Below, piece by piece: positions 1 through 19,997 of a stretch of 64,000 nt of DNA. The DNA is from Ianthella basta (Eukaryota > Porifera > Demospongiae > Verongiida > Ianthellidae). Numbering within the stretch: the stretch's first letter is position 1; every line of letters begins with the position of its first letter. The stretch covers positions 2,855,780-2,919,779 of the forward strand of contig OZ025881.1 of the NCBI GenBank assembly GCA_964019415.1, in the 5' to 3' direction. Made by a program: the position numbers and the translations under genes. The notes beneath the pieces were generated by a model. It saw nothing but the letters and a program-made list of their open reading frames with translations, had not been told where the DNA came from and did not search any database.

Positions 1-7493
<7,493 letters not shown>

Positions 7494-7853
7494 TCCAATG
7501 GCCAGATAATAGACCAGCCGCCACGACCACTACTTCGTGTTAAGATAGGAAGCGATAACAGTTCTTACTACCTATTCTTGGAGACAGAATGAACCATAAG
7601 TAATCTACAACTGAACGGATAAAACTGGCATTAGAGCGGCCGAGAACACATCACTGGTGAGGTTAGTCCACTCCCGGGTCGCCCGCGTGGGAGACATTTT
7701 TCTACCCCTATTATAACTTTGAGCACGTGATGCGCCCATACAACAATAGTGTCCATTATACTCGCCCCCATGCTTAGATTGCCAATCAGCCCAGCTTAAA
7801 CATTTATGGAATGACAGACCTCTCCTGATTAACCCTGTTTGTGCGAGTGTTCT
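7494..7853. other. Spacer between GARRE1-like 5' end and aminotransferase copy A 3' end
   Basis: The genes are arranged with the start of the GARRE1-like gene facing the stop of aminotransferase copy A. This spacer must hold the GARRE1-like promoter/5'UTR and the copy A 3'UTR. Much of it (about 7500-7800) recurs at 13310-13640 as part of the tandem duplication that made copies A and B. No clear TATA box was seen. Confidence 0.6.
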
Positions 7854-8526
7854 TCACTTCCTGTGTTCCTCACAGAACTGCGCTATCTTGTCACAGGCAG
7901 TGGTAATGAGGTCTTTGGGAATGGTGACTGTGATGCGAACAAAGTTGTTCATGAAGAAGGACTGGGCGGGAAGAGAAAGATGTCATGACATTTACACCTA
8001 TACACCAATACTGTAGCTTGTTAATGGAGTGTAGTGCCATGCCATGTGTGCTGAATAGCTTTTGTGCCACAATGTACGTACATGTATAGTTAGCTAGCTA
8101 TATAGCTATGTAGCTCAGGCTCCTAAAAGACTTGCTACAGTTATTAGCTGCTGGATTCCTCACCTGTCCAGGTACAACATTGACAGACTTCTCTGCCAGG
8201 AGCTTTGCAGTAAACTCCAAGTCATCTGCAATGTCTTTGAACTTGGACACCTCAATACCCACCATGATGAACAAGGTTCCCTGGGGCCGCACTGGAGACA
8301 GTCCCTCAACCAGTGACAGCTTGTCCAACAGCAGCTGTGCACCCTCCTGTTGGAGCAACAGCAAAGAATACAAACTGACTGTGTACAGTATGCTAATGTA
8401 CAAGGCATCAGACACACACATATACAGACCAACACACACCCACCCACCCACACACACACACACCCACCCACCCACCCACACACACCCACACACACACCCA
8501 CACCCACCCACCCACACACACCCACA

Positions 8527-8590
<64 letters not shown>

Positions 8591-11500
8591 CACTCACACA
8601 CATGCACGCGCACCATACATACATACGTATTTATAATAATTCTAGCTATTTATCCACTGCAGCCTCCATAGCCTCCCTGCTATAATTTAGATTATATCAT
8701 TTATTAAGATTAGTGCAATTTACTGTTACACTGTACTTGCACTATATTATACTGCTTGCACTCCAAGGTCTCAATGGGAGGGAGTGATGCAGGCCAAGAA
8801 AGATCCATCAATGGGATAGTCTACTACTGCAGAACTGCTTGTGATATGGAAGTCCCTGACAATTATACCAATTCCCGCAGTGGTCACATTGAACAATGAT
8901 GGCTGGGGCATGTTCTGACACTTGTGGTTGGTCAAGTCTGCCCAATTTACAGCTTTGAAGTGACAACCAAGGTGGTAGTGCACCAACTCTGAGGTGGCAG
9001 CAACTGCGATCGAGTTGTGACTCTTGAGCTCTCTTCTTCTCATCCTCCTTCTGGTCCTCCTTCCTTTCAGCTTCAGCACGGAGGAAAGTGCCACTCAATC
9101 ATCTTCACTACTTCTTGCCAGGGTGATTTCTTCTGTGCACTCTCACACCAATCTTCTTCGAAATCACACCTCACCGCGTCACCACCAACAGGGACACAAC
9201 CAACAGCTGCTTTGGCAGATGTGAGTAAAGCATTCTAGAGATGTGGCCAAGAAAGCAGATTGATTCGGTACATCAACAGCACAACATTTACCTATAGCCT
9301 CTGCTGATTTGCCTGTACACCGATGGTGGTGTTTAGTTTCATATCCCAGACGATGGTTTCCAAGGTGATCCTCTGGCAATGCACTTAGAACTCCCATGCC
9401 TCCATTGTCCCTTGCCAACTCAATTGCTGTAACAAACTTAAGCTTGGAACTGACTGCTTTCCATACTTTCTCAGCATCCCTTCAAGCTGCTGTATCCTTA
9501 ATGGGAGCTATAGCACATTCCCCACGTCTTCATTTTGTGCTGCATCGGGAGAGGTTTACCTGACTGTATATAGGAACTCGAACCCTTCCGTTGCTGGCCA
9601 AATATCTTTTCCAAGCCATTTCGTCTCCTGTATCCCGGCCATCATAATGTATATATAACCTCTCCTACCCAAAGATGAAGATTCCCATCAGTTCTACCTT
9701 TCTGAGAGTAGCTACAACTCTTACATTCTGTTGATACCCGCCTCTTCCTATAGAATTGTACATCCTCATGCAGAGTTAATGTTTTCAACCAAAGTTTGTA
9801 CATTCCATTCGTGTACATACGTATAACCAAGTTTCTATGACCTATCTTGTGCTCTCGCTCAAGCATCTTGAAGAATTGCTGCCAATGGGATTTGCCCACC
9901 TCTCTTCCTTGGCTTGCTAACCAAGACAAGTGGAACCACTACCAGTAGGTGGGCAAGTTTATGCACATTTTGCATTGTCCAGGGCTCACCATCTGGAGGC
10001 ACTTGACATGACCCCCCCTCCCCCCTCCCCACAGACGCACACCGAATATTGATCATCTCTAGCTGAATTCCACCTCTTATAGTAGAGTGCTGACGCCAAA
10101 CTGCATGCATGTATGACCCATCCACCAGCTGTTACATGGCATGTATACGTATATATACATCATGGTAGCTTGCTATACACTTCATACTACAGACATAATT
10201 AAGTCAGTGAGTGGGTTATACGCTAGTCAGCTGGAGTCATTCGACTGGAGCACTGATGCATGTGTACTAACTTTCAGTGTGTGATTGTTTCCCTCATGGT
10301 ACTCTGGTGGTGTGTCCCTCAGGATAGTGCCCAGAGCTGCTTGCACAAAAGTGGCAGTGGACCCTACACGCTCAGCCAACAGACGAATGGCATCAACCAC
10401 ACCCTGCAGTGCAAGGAGCAGAAGGTGTACAGGGTGACCTGGTGTGTGTATGGTGGGATGTACACCAGTGCTGCAAGCAGTGGGGTGGTGCTGCATGGCT
10501 CACTGATGACTTGAAGTAGTTGTGCCTGTCAAACACTATCAACCAGCCCAACCGCCAACCAGGAACCATATATCGTTTGCCAATGCCCCCACAGAGGATC
10601 ACAGGGACCTCCCCATTGGCTAGGTGCACTGCATGAAACTTCTCCTCTCCGTACTGCACTCCCATGTAGATCTCATCGGCTATCACTGGGAGGTGGTGCC
10701 TGGCTGCTATGTCAGTGATGGCTCTAATGTGGTGCTGGGGGTAGACTGAGCCACACGGGTTTGATGGGTTGTTGACCACAATTAGTTTGGTATGGCTGTC
10801 AATAAGAGACTCCAGGTGCTCCAGGTCTGCCTGCCACTCTTCTTCTGGCTGCAGTGTACAACATGACATCCAAGACATATACAGATTTACATTCAATTGT
10901 GCATGTACTGAAGCAGAATTCAAAGGATGAGTAAGAAGAGTGTACGATGAGGATGTGACTGGAAGGAGGTTTAGAGAAACGCATGCAGTGACCATATTTA
11001 CACTAGATTGGCCTATGTCATAGCTGTGGCCCTGTGGCTGTACACATATGTGCATGGTGTGTTGCTCACTGTTGTAAAGTCCACCTCCAGCACTGGAGAC
11101 TATAGCTACATATCATCATCATCATCATCATGCAAGTACCTCATGTGCCGGCATGCACACTAGAGCAACTGCTCCATGCAGCACTAAACAATGTCATTCA
11201 ATAGATTTGCAATGTAAGAGCAGATTATGACTCATGCGTCCTAATGAAGGGGTAAGATTGCAAGCATACGGGGGAGGCCGGGGGTAAATTTAAACATAAT
11301 ATGTAATACAGTGGTAATGCACCCTTGACATATCTATTGATCTTACCAGCAATCTATACTGCCTGTATTCCACTCCCAGGCTTCCTATGGTGTTATTGTA
11401 ACCAGGGAAACCAGGAACTGGGAGCAGGACATTGTCTCCTGGGCCAGCCAAAGCAGCAATGGCTAACTCTATACCTCCAATACATCCAGTCGTTATGGCA

Positions 11501-12284
11501 ACATCCTGCAAGTAATGAGAAGACCCCGGCCTGGAGAAGTTAACGCCTTGCATGGCGCAGCCCTTGCCTCTTTAGTGCTTGCATGCCACGTACAGCCCTT
11601 AATTGCCTCTAGTGATTACAGAGCTACTCTGTGATGTGGGGGAGACTAGTACAGGATGAACATGGGAGTCTAGTACTGTTAAACTATAAATTATTATTAT
11701 CACTATTGAGTCAACTCTTTGGCAAGTGTGTAGAGTGAGTGAGCAAACAGCACAACAGGAAAGGTAAGCTGAATTGACACTTCTCAAGGCACCTCTCTAT
11801 GGGGTGTGCTCCCAAACAAATTACCCACATACGTACGTACATCCGGGGATACCTCCTCCCCAAGTGCAGAGAAGTGATCTGCTACAGCCTTGCGGGCTGA
11901 GACAAGACCTGTAGTAATATCAGAGGGTTAACTTGGAGAAATGACAATAACAACTACAGTGCATCCATTGCCATACGTACTACTTCCTATGGTGTGTGGT
12001 CAACCTTGTCTCTTACCACAGGGAGGTCCCTTCCCGTGGGACTGACTCTCTTCCCCCAGTTCTCTCAACACAGCCTCTACTGCACTGGAGGGAGGAGGGA
12101 AGTAGCCATAGACTGTTGGGTCACCGATACTCAACTGAATCAGATCCAAAGTTGGGTTGCTGTAATTCACTTTCAACTCAAGAACCCTCTTCTTGGCAGT
12201 GATATCTGTCCCTTTTGCTCCCTGTGAGACCTTGATGCACCATTGCATCTTTTTCTCACTGGATGCAACTAGAGAGGACTGCAT
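7854..12284 (-). CDS. Tyrosine aminotransferase-like protein, copy A
   Basis: Seven exons: 12284-12017, 11908-11841, 11505-11347, 10848-10504, 10403-10272, 8346-8164, 7961-7854; 1263 nt, 420 residues. The family is PLP-dependent class I/II aminotransferases. The closest remembered match is vertebrate tyrosine aminotransferase (NPSNPCGSV, ADEIY, CGGIGKRYMVPGWRLGW with the PLP-binding Lys, and a C-terminal FVRITVTIP containing the substrate-carboxylate Arg). The expected reaction is transfer of the amino group of tyrosine or another aromatic amino acid to 2-oxoglutarate, in the cytosol. No signal peptide or membrane segment is apparent. The start is the first ATG before the conserved SEKKMQWCIK. 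The N-terminal GKGPPCG replaces the usual GYAPSIG, losing a tyrosine. Exon 2 ends SPD rather than SPE. Exon 7 is of the SFFMNNF type shared only with copy B. Intron 5 holds a degenerate LINE. Substrate is not provable from sequence. Confidence 0.85.
8402..8600. repeat. (CA)n/(CCCA)n microsatellite
   Basis: CACCCACC and pure CA tract in intron 5 of aminotransferase copy A, just upstream of exon 6 on the minus strand. Other copies have only short CA tracts here, so it expanded after duplication. Confidence 0.9.
8640..10085 (-). mobile_element. Degenerate non-LTR retrotransposon (LINE) fragment
   Basis: Intron 5 of copy A has about 1.4 kb here that is absent from intron 5 of copy B, while sequence on both sides aligns (10095-10270 with 16600-16746). 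On the minus strand 9642-9611 reads AGIQETKW, a signature of LINE AP-endonuclease domains, followed by an EKVWKAVSSKLKFVTA-like stretch broken by stops. Boundaries are approximate. The family (CR1/RTE-like) is a guess. Confidence 0.5.
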
Positions 12285-13192
12285 GGTCGGTGTGCAGCAG
12301 CAGCAGGTTTAATTGGGTTCAACAGCAATTGGATTCTGAAATTGATAGCTACAACTAGCTACAACTTCTGTCTCTGGATCGTGCAGTTTGCCAAAGCCTA
12401 ATGCACACTCTCATCATAGCTGGTATGCATGTGACTAGTACTGTCAGGTGTGTAGGAATTATTACCATTAGCAGTTGTGGTGAGGTACATTCTCGAGTGG
12501 CACCAATGGAGTACTAGTGAACAGCATGCATATACTTTGTCTGTGGGGCCATGCAACCATTCTTTATGATACTATATAGTATGGTGATTGTACATGTGCA
12601 GCGAAATAGATTAATGCATTGGCAGATGTTCGTATACGTATGTGGCACACAGTACATGAAGTTCAGTTCTTACATGTGATCCTCAACATCGCCACATAAT
12701 TATATAAATTCACGGCATATCTAAGTGCACCTTCCCTTGTAGAAGATTTCTTCCATGCTAAGCAAGACTAGCGGAATCTGGCTATACTATAATTATATGA
12801 TTATGTGAGACAAAATGGGGATGGGTATAGAGGGAGTAGACGGGCACCGATTCACTGCATTTGAGAAGAGTGTATACTGCACAAATTTCCACTGTCATGG
12901 AAGAAGATGTCATGTTTTCATAGTTTCTTTGAAATATGAAATCCGGTTCTCAAAAAGTAGAGCCATGCCAAGAGAGGGCACTCAAACTCTTCCCTGCAAT
13001 AGAGCTGCTTGCAGCTATACAAAAGACTATCATTGACTCCATGCACACTGAGTAAACTAGCTACCACATGGCACTGATAGCAGCTACAGGTTTCCTTCAG
13101 AACATTCTTTAGCTAGCAAAATCAGGTGCATGCATGTGAAGTGACAACAGCAGCTAGCTGTTGCCATCCAGTGTGTCCATCTTGCATGATGG
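12285..13192. other. Upstream region of aminotransferase copy A
   Basis: No gene recognised. The stretch at 12424-12500 is nearly identical to 19549-19625 upstream of copy B, so it belongs to the duplicated unit and may include shared promoter sequence. A 73-codon open frame at 12815 shows no recognisable similarity. Confidence 0.6.
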
Positions 13193-13309
13193 CACTCCTC
13201 TCGCACGCCTTCACCAGTACAGTTATAGTTGGAGGGCATCCTTCATGGTGCTCACTCTCCCCTCCAACTGCTGATGGAGATCAAGTTGAAGGTCCCCACA
13301 ATCCATCAT
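13193..13309 (-). pseudogene. Duplicated fragment of the GARRE1-like first exon
   Basis: The minus strand from 13309 reads MMDCGDLQLDLHQQLEG then RVSTMKDALQL followed directly by TAA. The real exon 1 from 7493 reads MMERGDPQLSTRQLEG then TVSAMKDALQL and continues. The flanking DNA (13310-13640 versus 7494-7800) is also similar. The segment is a relic carried with the tandem duplication that produced copies A and B, and it lacks the rest of the gene. Confidence 0.85.
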
Positions 13310-13709
13310 TCCAATGACCAGATAATTTATAGACCAGCCACCACGACCACTATGGTGACGTCATGTTAAGATAGGGAGCAATAACTAGTCCTTACTACCA
13401 ATATATTTATTCCAATATAGAGACAGACTGAGCCATAAGTAACCTACTTACAACTGACGAATGAATAAAACTGGCATTAGAGTGGTTGAGAAACATCACT
13501 GTTGAGGATAGTACTAGCCTACTCTTGAGGCACCAGCGTGGGAGACATGCCTTTTTCTACTCCTACATCACTTTGAGCATGTGATGCGCACACACGAGTA
13601 TCCATTACCTCCATGCATAGACTCACCAATTACATCTAAAATGTTATAATTTATGGAATGTCAGGGCTTCTACGTACATACTGGTTAAGCTTGTTTATGT
13701 GAGTGTTCT
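13310..13709. repeat. Duplicated GARRE1-like upstream / copy B downstream sequence
   Basis: Second copy of the spacer at 7494-7853, recognisable through GACCAGCC(A/G)CCACGACCAC, AAAACTGGCATTAGAG and CTTTGAGCA(C/T)GTGATGCGC. It contains no gene. Confidence 0.8.
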
Positions 13710-16700
13710 TCACTTCCTGTGTTCCTCACAGAACTGCGCTATCCTGTCACAGGCAGTGGTAATGAGGTCTTTGGGAATGGTGACTGTGATGCGAACAAAG
13801 TTGTCCACAAAGAAGGACTGCATGTGAAGAGAAACAATCATATCATGTCGATGACATGTACACCTACGTACGTATACACCAAGAGTACTTTGCTAATGGG
13901 GTGAGCTTTTAGTAGTGCCGTACATGTGTGCCAAGTATGTGTGCTTAACTATGTGTGCTTTGTAGCTACATGTGTCACAGTGTGTACTAGGGTCCGGCAT
14001 CCGTTTTCGGACGCCATATGAAACCAAATGCCAGATCTCAGTTGTAACCAGACCAATTTTCTTGGTTCTTGGTCTATATGCTCAATAGAAGTATGCAACC
14101 TGGTACACTTGATTAAAGCCAGAGTGGTGCCCTCCTTCAGAAGTTCTAGTGAAAAATGCAAAGCGTCTGAAGTAATATTACTTTGGACCAAAGGCATATA
14201 ACTTCGGACTGTCGCACGTTCATCACGAAGAGCAAAGATCTGCCCACTTTCACATGACTGTCTAACAGGAACACTCCAGTCCTGGTGACATCTGAAGTTT
14301 CAAATAAAATGCCTTGGTCCCAACGGAGCATGAGGGCTTAGAACCAAAGGAGTTGCGGTCATCAATAATCGGACTAATTTTCTACTAACCTGTCACTGGA
14401 AAATTGGTCCTGAAAAAAATGGTCCTAGGATCAATTTTTTCATCGAAAATATTGGTCCCCTGGACCAGAATTTTCTGAAAATAATGGTCCTACCCTGAAA
14501 ATTTTGGTTCCTTTAAGCAGGGTGACACAATTCTTAGCTAGCTATGTATGCATAATACAAGGTAGATTATAATACTACAGCATCTAATAATACATAGGAT
14601 AGCTACATAGTGTCCAGTAGTACATGGCTAAGAATAATAGTACAGCAACAGTGAGGGCTTCTCAGCTGGCTCAGGCATCAGAAAGGTTGGTTCTCTAATA
14701 CCAGCTTCACAACAGGGTTGAAAACCTTGCCGACGTTTCGACCAGATGCTCTGGTCTTCTTCAGGGCGAAGAAGACCAGAGCATCTGGTCAAAATGTTGG
14801 CAAGGTTTTCAACCCTGTTGTGAAGCTGGTATTAGAGAACCAACCCTTTCTAATACAGCAACAAACAATACACATAGGATAGCTATAATTATAGTGCCCA
14901 ATAGTACATAGGCAATGTTGCTAGCTAACATGCACAGTCACTACAGAACCATGCGCTGTTCCCTCTGACACATGAAACTTTCTTGGCCTTCTTTCGAATA
15001 ACTCTTTTCCTGCTGTCAGGGCATCCTTTAGGGTGGTAGGTAGAGATACGCTTCTTCAATTAACTCGTCGTTCTTCTCTTATCCAGGTCCTGTACTGTGC
15101 TTCTCTTCGTCTACATCATATTCCTCTCTGCTGCCCACGCTGTGCTTCTTCTCTTCGTCGTCCATAGCTCCATAATTCTGTAAGTTCTTCTTGTTGGCAC
15201 CTCTCGCACGATCGTCACGGTCCAATCTAGCCACCGCATCAACTAAACAAGCTAACATGACCACGGCAGACCTTGCAAGCTCAGCACTACTCATATCTTA
15301 GTACTTTTAGACGTTAGAGCGTTTAAACTGAGCTTGCTGCCACCCTATTGCGATCGCTGCATGCAGTCTATACAAGACGGACCAATATTACAATCTTGGA
15401 CCAATACTTTCAGGGAATAATGGTCCGCCCCGAATTTTTTCGCCGGACCAAAATTTCCATGACAAACCAAAAGCTGCAGATCGCCTTTTCTCCTCACCTA
15501 GCACCTGTTTGCCTTAATACCACTATGTCTGCACTTCCCCTGACTTCACTGTTACTAATAATGCCGTTCGACTTTCAATGAAGGCACCAGCATCATGCCA
15601 TGTCAGCAATGTTGGGATAATACACGTCAAATGAAATGTCTCGAGTCTGCTACAGGGTACTCTAATACGACAACACAGTGGAACTGTTGCTGGTGCCTTC
15701 ATCGCAAGTCAAACAACGTTGTTAGTCACAGCAGAGCCAGAGAAAGCACAAAATGAGGTAATAGTTAGAAGAAAAGGCACTAAAAGAGGAGATCTGCAGC
15801 TTTATGTTGGTGGAAATTAGTCCGATTATTGATGAGCGCAACGTCTTTGGCTCTAAGCCTTCATGCTCCGTTGGGACCAAGACATTTCATTCAAAACTTT
15901 GGATGTGACCAGGACTGGAGTGTGCCTGCTAGACGGTCATGTAAAAGTGGACAGATCTTTGCTCTTTGTGATGAACGTGCGACAGTCAGAAGTTATATGC
16001 CTTTGGTCCGAAGTAGTGTTACTTCAGATGTTTTGCATTTTTTGCTAGAACTTCTGAAGGAGGGCACCACTCTGGCTTTAATCAAGTGTACCAGGTTGTA
16101 TACTTCTATTGAGCATATAGACCAAGAACTAGGAAAATGGTCTGCTTAAGGCTGAGATCTGGTGTCCGATTTTATATGGTGTCCGAAAACGGATGCCTGA
16201 CCCTACATGTATAGCTGTGTAGCCAGTTCAGGCTCCTATAGACGATATGCTACAGTCACTAGCTTTTAGACTCCTCACCTGTCCAGGTACAACAAACACA
16301 GACTTTTCTGCCAGGAGCTTTGCAGTGAACTCCAAATCATCTGCAATGTCTTTGAACTTGGACACCTCAATACCCACCATGACATACATGGCTCCCTGGG
16401 GCCGCACTGGGGACAGTCCCTCAACCAGTGACAGCTTGTCCAACAGCAGCTGGGCACCCTCCTGTTGGAGCAACAGCAAAGAACACAAACTGACTATGTA
16501 CAGTATGCTAATGTACAGTGCATCAGACACACACACACACTACTAATAGTAGCAGATTGAACTGGTGTTTATGTATTGCACCTGTTAGAGTGCTCACATC
16601 AAACTGCATGAACTATGACCCATCCATCAGCCGTTACATGGCAGTATACATCACGGATACTATGTACAGACATAAGTCAGTGAATGGGTTGTTCGCTAGT

Positions 16701-19382
16701 CAGCTGGAGTCATTTGACTGGAGCATTGTACAACATGTGAACTAACACTCAGTGCCTGATTGTTTCTCTCGTGGTACTCTGGTGGTGTGTCCCTCAGGAT
16801 AGTGCCCAGAGCTGCTTGCACAAAAGTGGCAGTGGACCCTATACGCTCAGCCAACAGACGAATGGCATCAACCACACCCTGCAGTGCAAGGAGCAGAAGG
16901 TGTACGAGGTGACCTGGTGTGTGTATGGTGTAATGCACACCAGTGCTGCAAGCAGTGGGGTGGTGCTGCATGGCTCACTGATGACTTCAAGTAGTTGTGC
17001 CTGTCAAACACTACCAGCCAGCCCAACCGCCAACCAGGAACCATATATCGTTTGCCGGTGCCCCCACAGATGATCACAGGGACCTCCCCATTGGCTAGGT
17101 GCACTGCATGAAACTTCTCCTCTCCATACTGCACTCCCATGTAGATCTCATCAGCTATCACTGGGAGGTGGTGTCGAGCTGCTATGTCAGTAATGGCTCT
17201 AATGTGGTGCTGGGGGTAGACTGAGCCACACGGGTTTGATGGGTTGATGACCACAATTAGTTTGGTATGGCTGTCAATAAGGGACTCCAGGTGCTCCAGG
17301 TCTGCCTGCCACTCTTCTTCTGGCTGCAGTGTACAACATGACATCCAAGACACACATCATTCATTTGCATTCAGCTGTACGGTGAGCCAGGGAAGGATTA
17401 TGGGCAAGAAGACTGTACCTAGCTATATACGTATGGTGACATGCCATGGGACTGGATGGAGGTTTATGGGAATACATGCAGACAAACTTTGAAGTGATCA
17501 GTTTTCATTCTAACGATAGTATGTTTGTACTCTTGGGAATCTCAGTGGTTGCCTTGAAGCTAGCTAGTGGTGTGCATATATACTTCACTTTGATTCCAAA
17601 TTGTGGCTATTTGCTTTAATTACAGGGAAACCTGTTTAAGATGGTCACTGTGTTAGGCAGCCACCTCGCTAAAACAGCCAGCCTCCCTGGTCCCAAGCAG
17701 CACTAAAACATTGCAATCTATATACAGCTATATAGCTACATACAGTACTGTACATGTACCAATCACTGTTTCATTATTATACTTGTGTGTGTACATGTAT
17801 GTTGCAGGGCTCCCAGGCAGACCAGCTTAAATTAGCTGATGAGACTCTCCTGCTAAAAATTAATAATATCAATATCAATATCAAGTACGTATGTATGCAT
17901 ATACAGAAAAGGTTGGCAATTAATGTAGCTATGCATCAGCCAACTAGGCAGACCAAGAGGGCTGAACCTTAATAATTGCCATGCAAATCCAATGATGTAC
18001 ACTGATTTGAACACATGTGCTGAGTGCAGCTTAGACAAAGGGTTAAAGGATGACAAGCATGTGTGTGGGGGGTAGCCTCGTATTCAATCCCTATTTTCAT
18101 TCCGACTTCCACTTGGGATGGATTTTGGAATGGAAATAGGGACTGGGTATGAAGCTAGTGGAGGGGATGCATTGTGTTACACCCTATAGCTTGCCAAGTC
18201 CAGTGATCTTACCAGCAATCTATACTGCCTGTATTCCACTCCCAGGCTTCCTATGGTGATATTGTAACCAGGGAAACCAGGAACTGGGAGCAGGACATTG
18301 TCCCCAGGGCCAGCCAAAGCAGCAATGGCCAGCTCTGCACCTCCAATACATCCAGTTGTTATGGCAACATTCTGCAAACAGCGGGAAATTATGATCCGAG
18401 AGAGACTACCTTGGAAATACAAAGGAGTTGTGTTGATGGCCCCCATTAGTGACCACGGAGCAAATTATAATCATACCACTTACGTAGCTATGTTCATGCA
18501 TTGTGAAGCTGCCCAGGCCTTGGTCTAACCAGATTAGGTCTGAAAATAGCCTTCTTTATATATGACTACAGTTCTTCATGGCCTGTGTGACTCTGTCAGA
18601 GTTAGCCAAAGAGTTGATAATGTATCGAACTATGTACAGTACAGTACATGTACAGCATATAAGCTCCATTCATACCTACTCAACCTTGCAACAGTCTTCC
18701 TCACACTACAGAATTAGGTCTAGAGGAAGAATTTAACTTACAAGTGGTCAGGCTAAAGCAGCAACAATATTGAGCATTTTTTGGCAAGTGCATGTGTGGA
18801 GTGAGGAAGTTAACAGCATGTGCACGATGAAACAGGCAAGTTGGACTACAGAAATGTGTGTTAGACCGACACCTCTCAAGGCACCTTCAGTGAGTGTGCC
18901 CAATGCCCAAACAAGCCACCCACCTCAGGGGCTACCTCCTCCCCAAGTGCAGAGTAGAGATCTGCTACAGCCTTACGGGCAGACAAGAGACCTGCATTGA
19001 TAGAAAGGATGACTACACACGTACGCCTGCATGGTGCTATGATGACAACAACTATGGCACATATACTGTACGTAGCTATAGTGTGTGGACTTGTGTGTTC
19101 CTCACCACAGGGAGGTCCCTTCCCGTGCGACTGACTCTCTTCCCCCAGTTGTCTCTGAACAGCCTCAACTGCACTGGAGGGAGGTGTGAAATTGCCATAG
19201 ACTGTTGGGTCACCGATACTCAACCGAATCAGATCCAAAGTTGGGTTGCACTGCACTTTCAACTTGAGAAGCCTCTTGGTGGCAGTGACATCTGATCCTC
19301 TGGCCTCCTGTGACACCTTGATGCACCACTGCATCTTCTTCTCACTGGACCCAATAGAGGACTGGTTGTAGTGCAGCATCAT
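13710..19382 (-). CDS. Tyrosine aminotransferase-like protein, copy B
   Basis: Exons 19382-19106, 18991-18924, 18371-18213, 17323-16979, 16878-16747, 16461-16279, 13817-13710; 1272 nt, 423 residues, same exon phases as copy A. It keeps NPSNPCGSV, ADEIYMG, the PLP-lysine motif GTGKRYMVPGWRLGW and the C-terminal FVRITVTIP with its Arg. It is closest to copy A (NVAITTGCIGG in exon 3, SFFVDNF in exon 7), so A and B form their own subgroup. It has GKGPPCG in place of GYAPSIG. The second ATG at 19379 is an equally possible start. Intron 6 (about 2.4 kb) is swollen by a transposon with 400-bp inverted repeats. The protein should be a cytosolic PLP aminotransferase acting on aromatic amino acids; this is inference. 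Confidence 0.85.
13990..16203. mobile_element. Foldback/TIR DNA transposon, about 400-bp inverted repeats
   Basis: Left arm 13990-14385 and right arm 15805-16203 are inverted copies. The termini are GGGTC...GACCC and the flanks are TA on both sides (13988-13989 and 16204-16205), a TA target-site duplication as in Tc1/mariner-type elements. The interior has GGTCC/GGACC-rich subterminal blocks (14398-14512, 15369-15470). It also has a short minus-strand frame (15294-15079) without recognised similarity. No transposase is evident, so it is probably non-autonomous. It sits in intron 6 of copy B. Confidence 0.8.
14681..14850. mobile_element. Hairpin element with a GAAACGTC motif, nested in the TIR transposon
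   Basis: A near-perfect 170-bp inverted repeat, arms starting GAAAGGTTGGTTCTC. Near its centre the minus strand (14764-14732) has CTGAAGAAG, a stem GACCAGA/TCTGGTC and then GAAACGTC. This layout resembles the terminal hairpins of Penelope-like elements elsewhere in the window. Confidence 0.55.
18085..18165. repeat. Short palindromic repeat
   Basis: AATCCCTATTTTCATTCC is followed about 20 bp later by its inverse GGAATGGAAATAGGGA, in intron 3 region of copy B. This is likely a miniature hairpin element. Confidence 0.5.
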
Positions 19383-19997
19383 GGCTAGCGGTTTGATGCA
19401 ATAGCTACTGGACTTGGTGAAACAGATGCACAGTAGAGCTACGTACGTACTTCTTTATCACTGTGCCCCTCTAGATCTGAATGCAGTTTGCCATATCACC
19501 CGATGCAATAGGTTAAAATTCCTTACATTATATTATGTCACTTCCAGTAGGTGACTAGTACTGTCAGGTGTGTAGGAATTATTACCATTAGCAGTTGTGG
19601 TGAGGTGCATTCTCGAGTGGCACAAGTGAGAGAGCTCAAGGAGACAGGCACAGCGTGTTGTCCATAGGTGGAACCAGGCCCATACGATCCCCTCCACTAT
19701 AGAATCTCCAAACATGTTGCATTGACACAGTCACATGCTTACCCTATTAAGTAATGTAGAGGTGGCAGTATAAAATAACCAATTACAGCAACACATATAC
19801 AATGATAATTATGGCTAAAAATTAGCTATGTATATAGCGTTAAATAAATAATATCATATGATACACATAATATGTCAAGGTACATTGTCACTGTATAACA
19901 TGGGAAGGGAGAACTGTGTTGGTCACACTGAGATAAACAAACATGGTCAGTATATCACGTTGATTATGCCTGTGTTTATACATCAAAGAGATTAGAG
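19383..19997. other. Spacer upstream of copy B
   Basis: It contains the 19549-19625 block shared with the region upstream of copy A, otherwise AT-rich sequence (about 19740-19990) without a supported gene. It should contain the copy B promoter and the 3'UTR of the unknown gene at 19998-22245, which points the same way. Confidence 0.5.

Noticed and set aside
14146..14331. Short frame shared by both arms (14331-14146 and 15863-16048)
   Set aside because: It is the same inverted-repeat DNA seen twice; no protein similarity was recognised.
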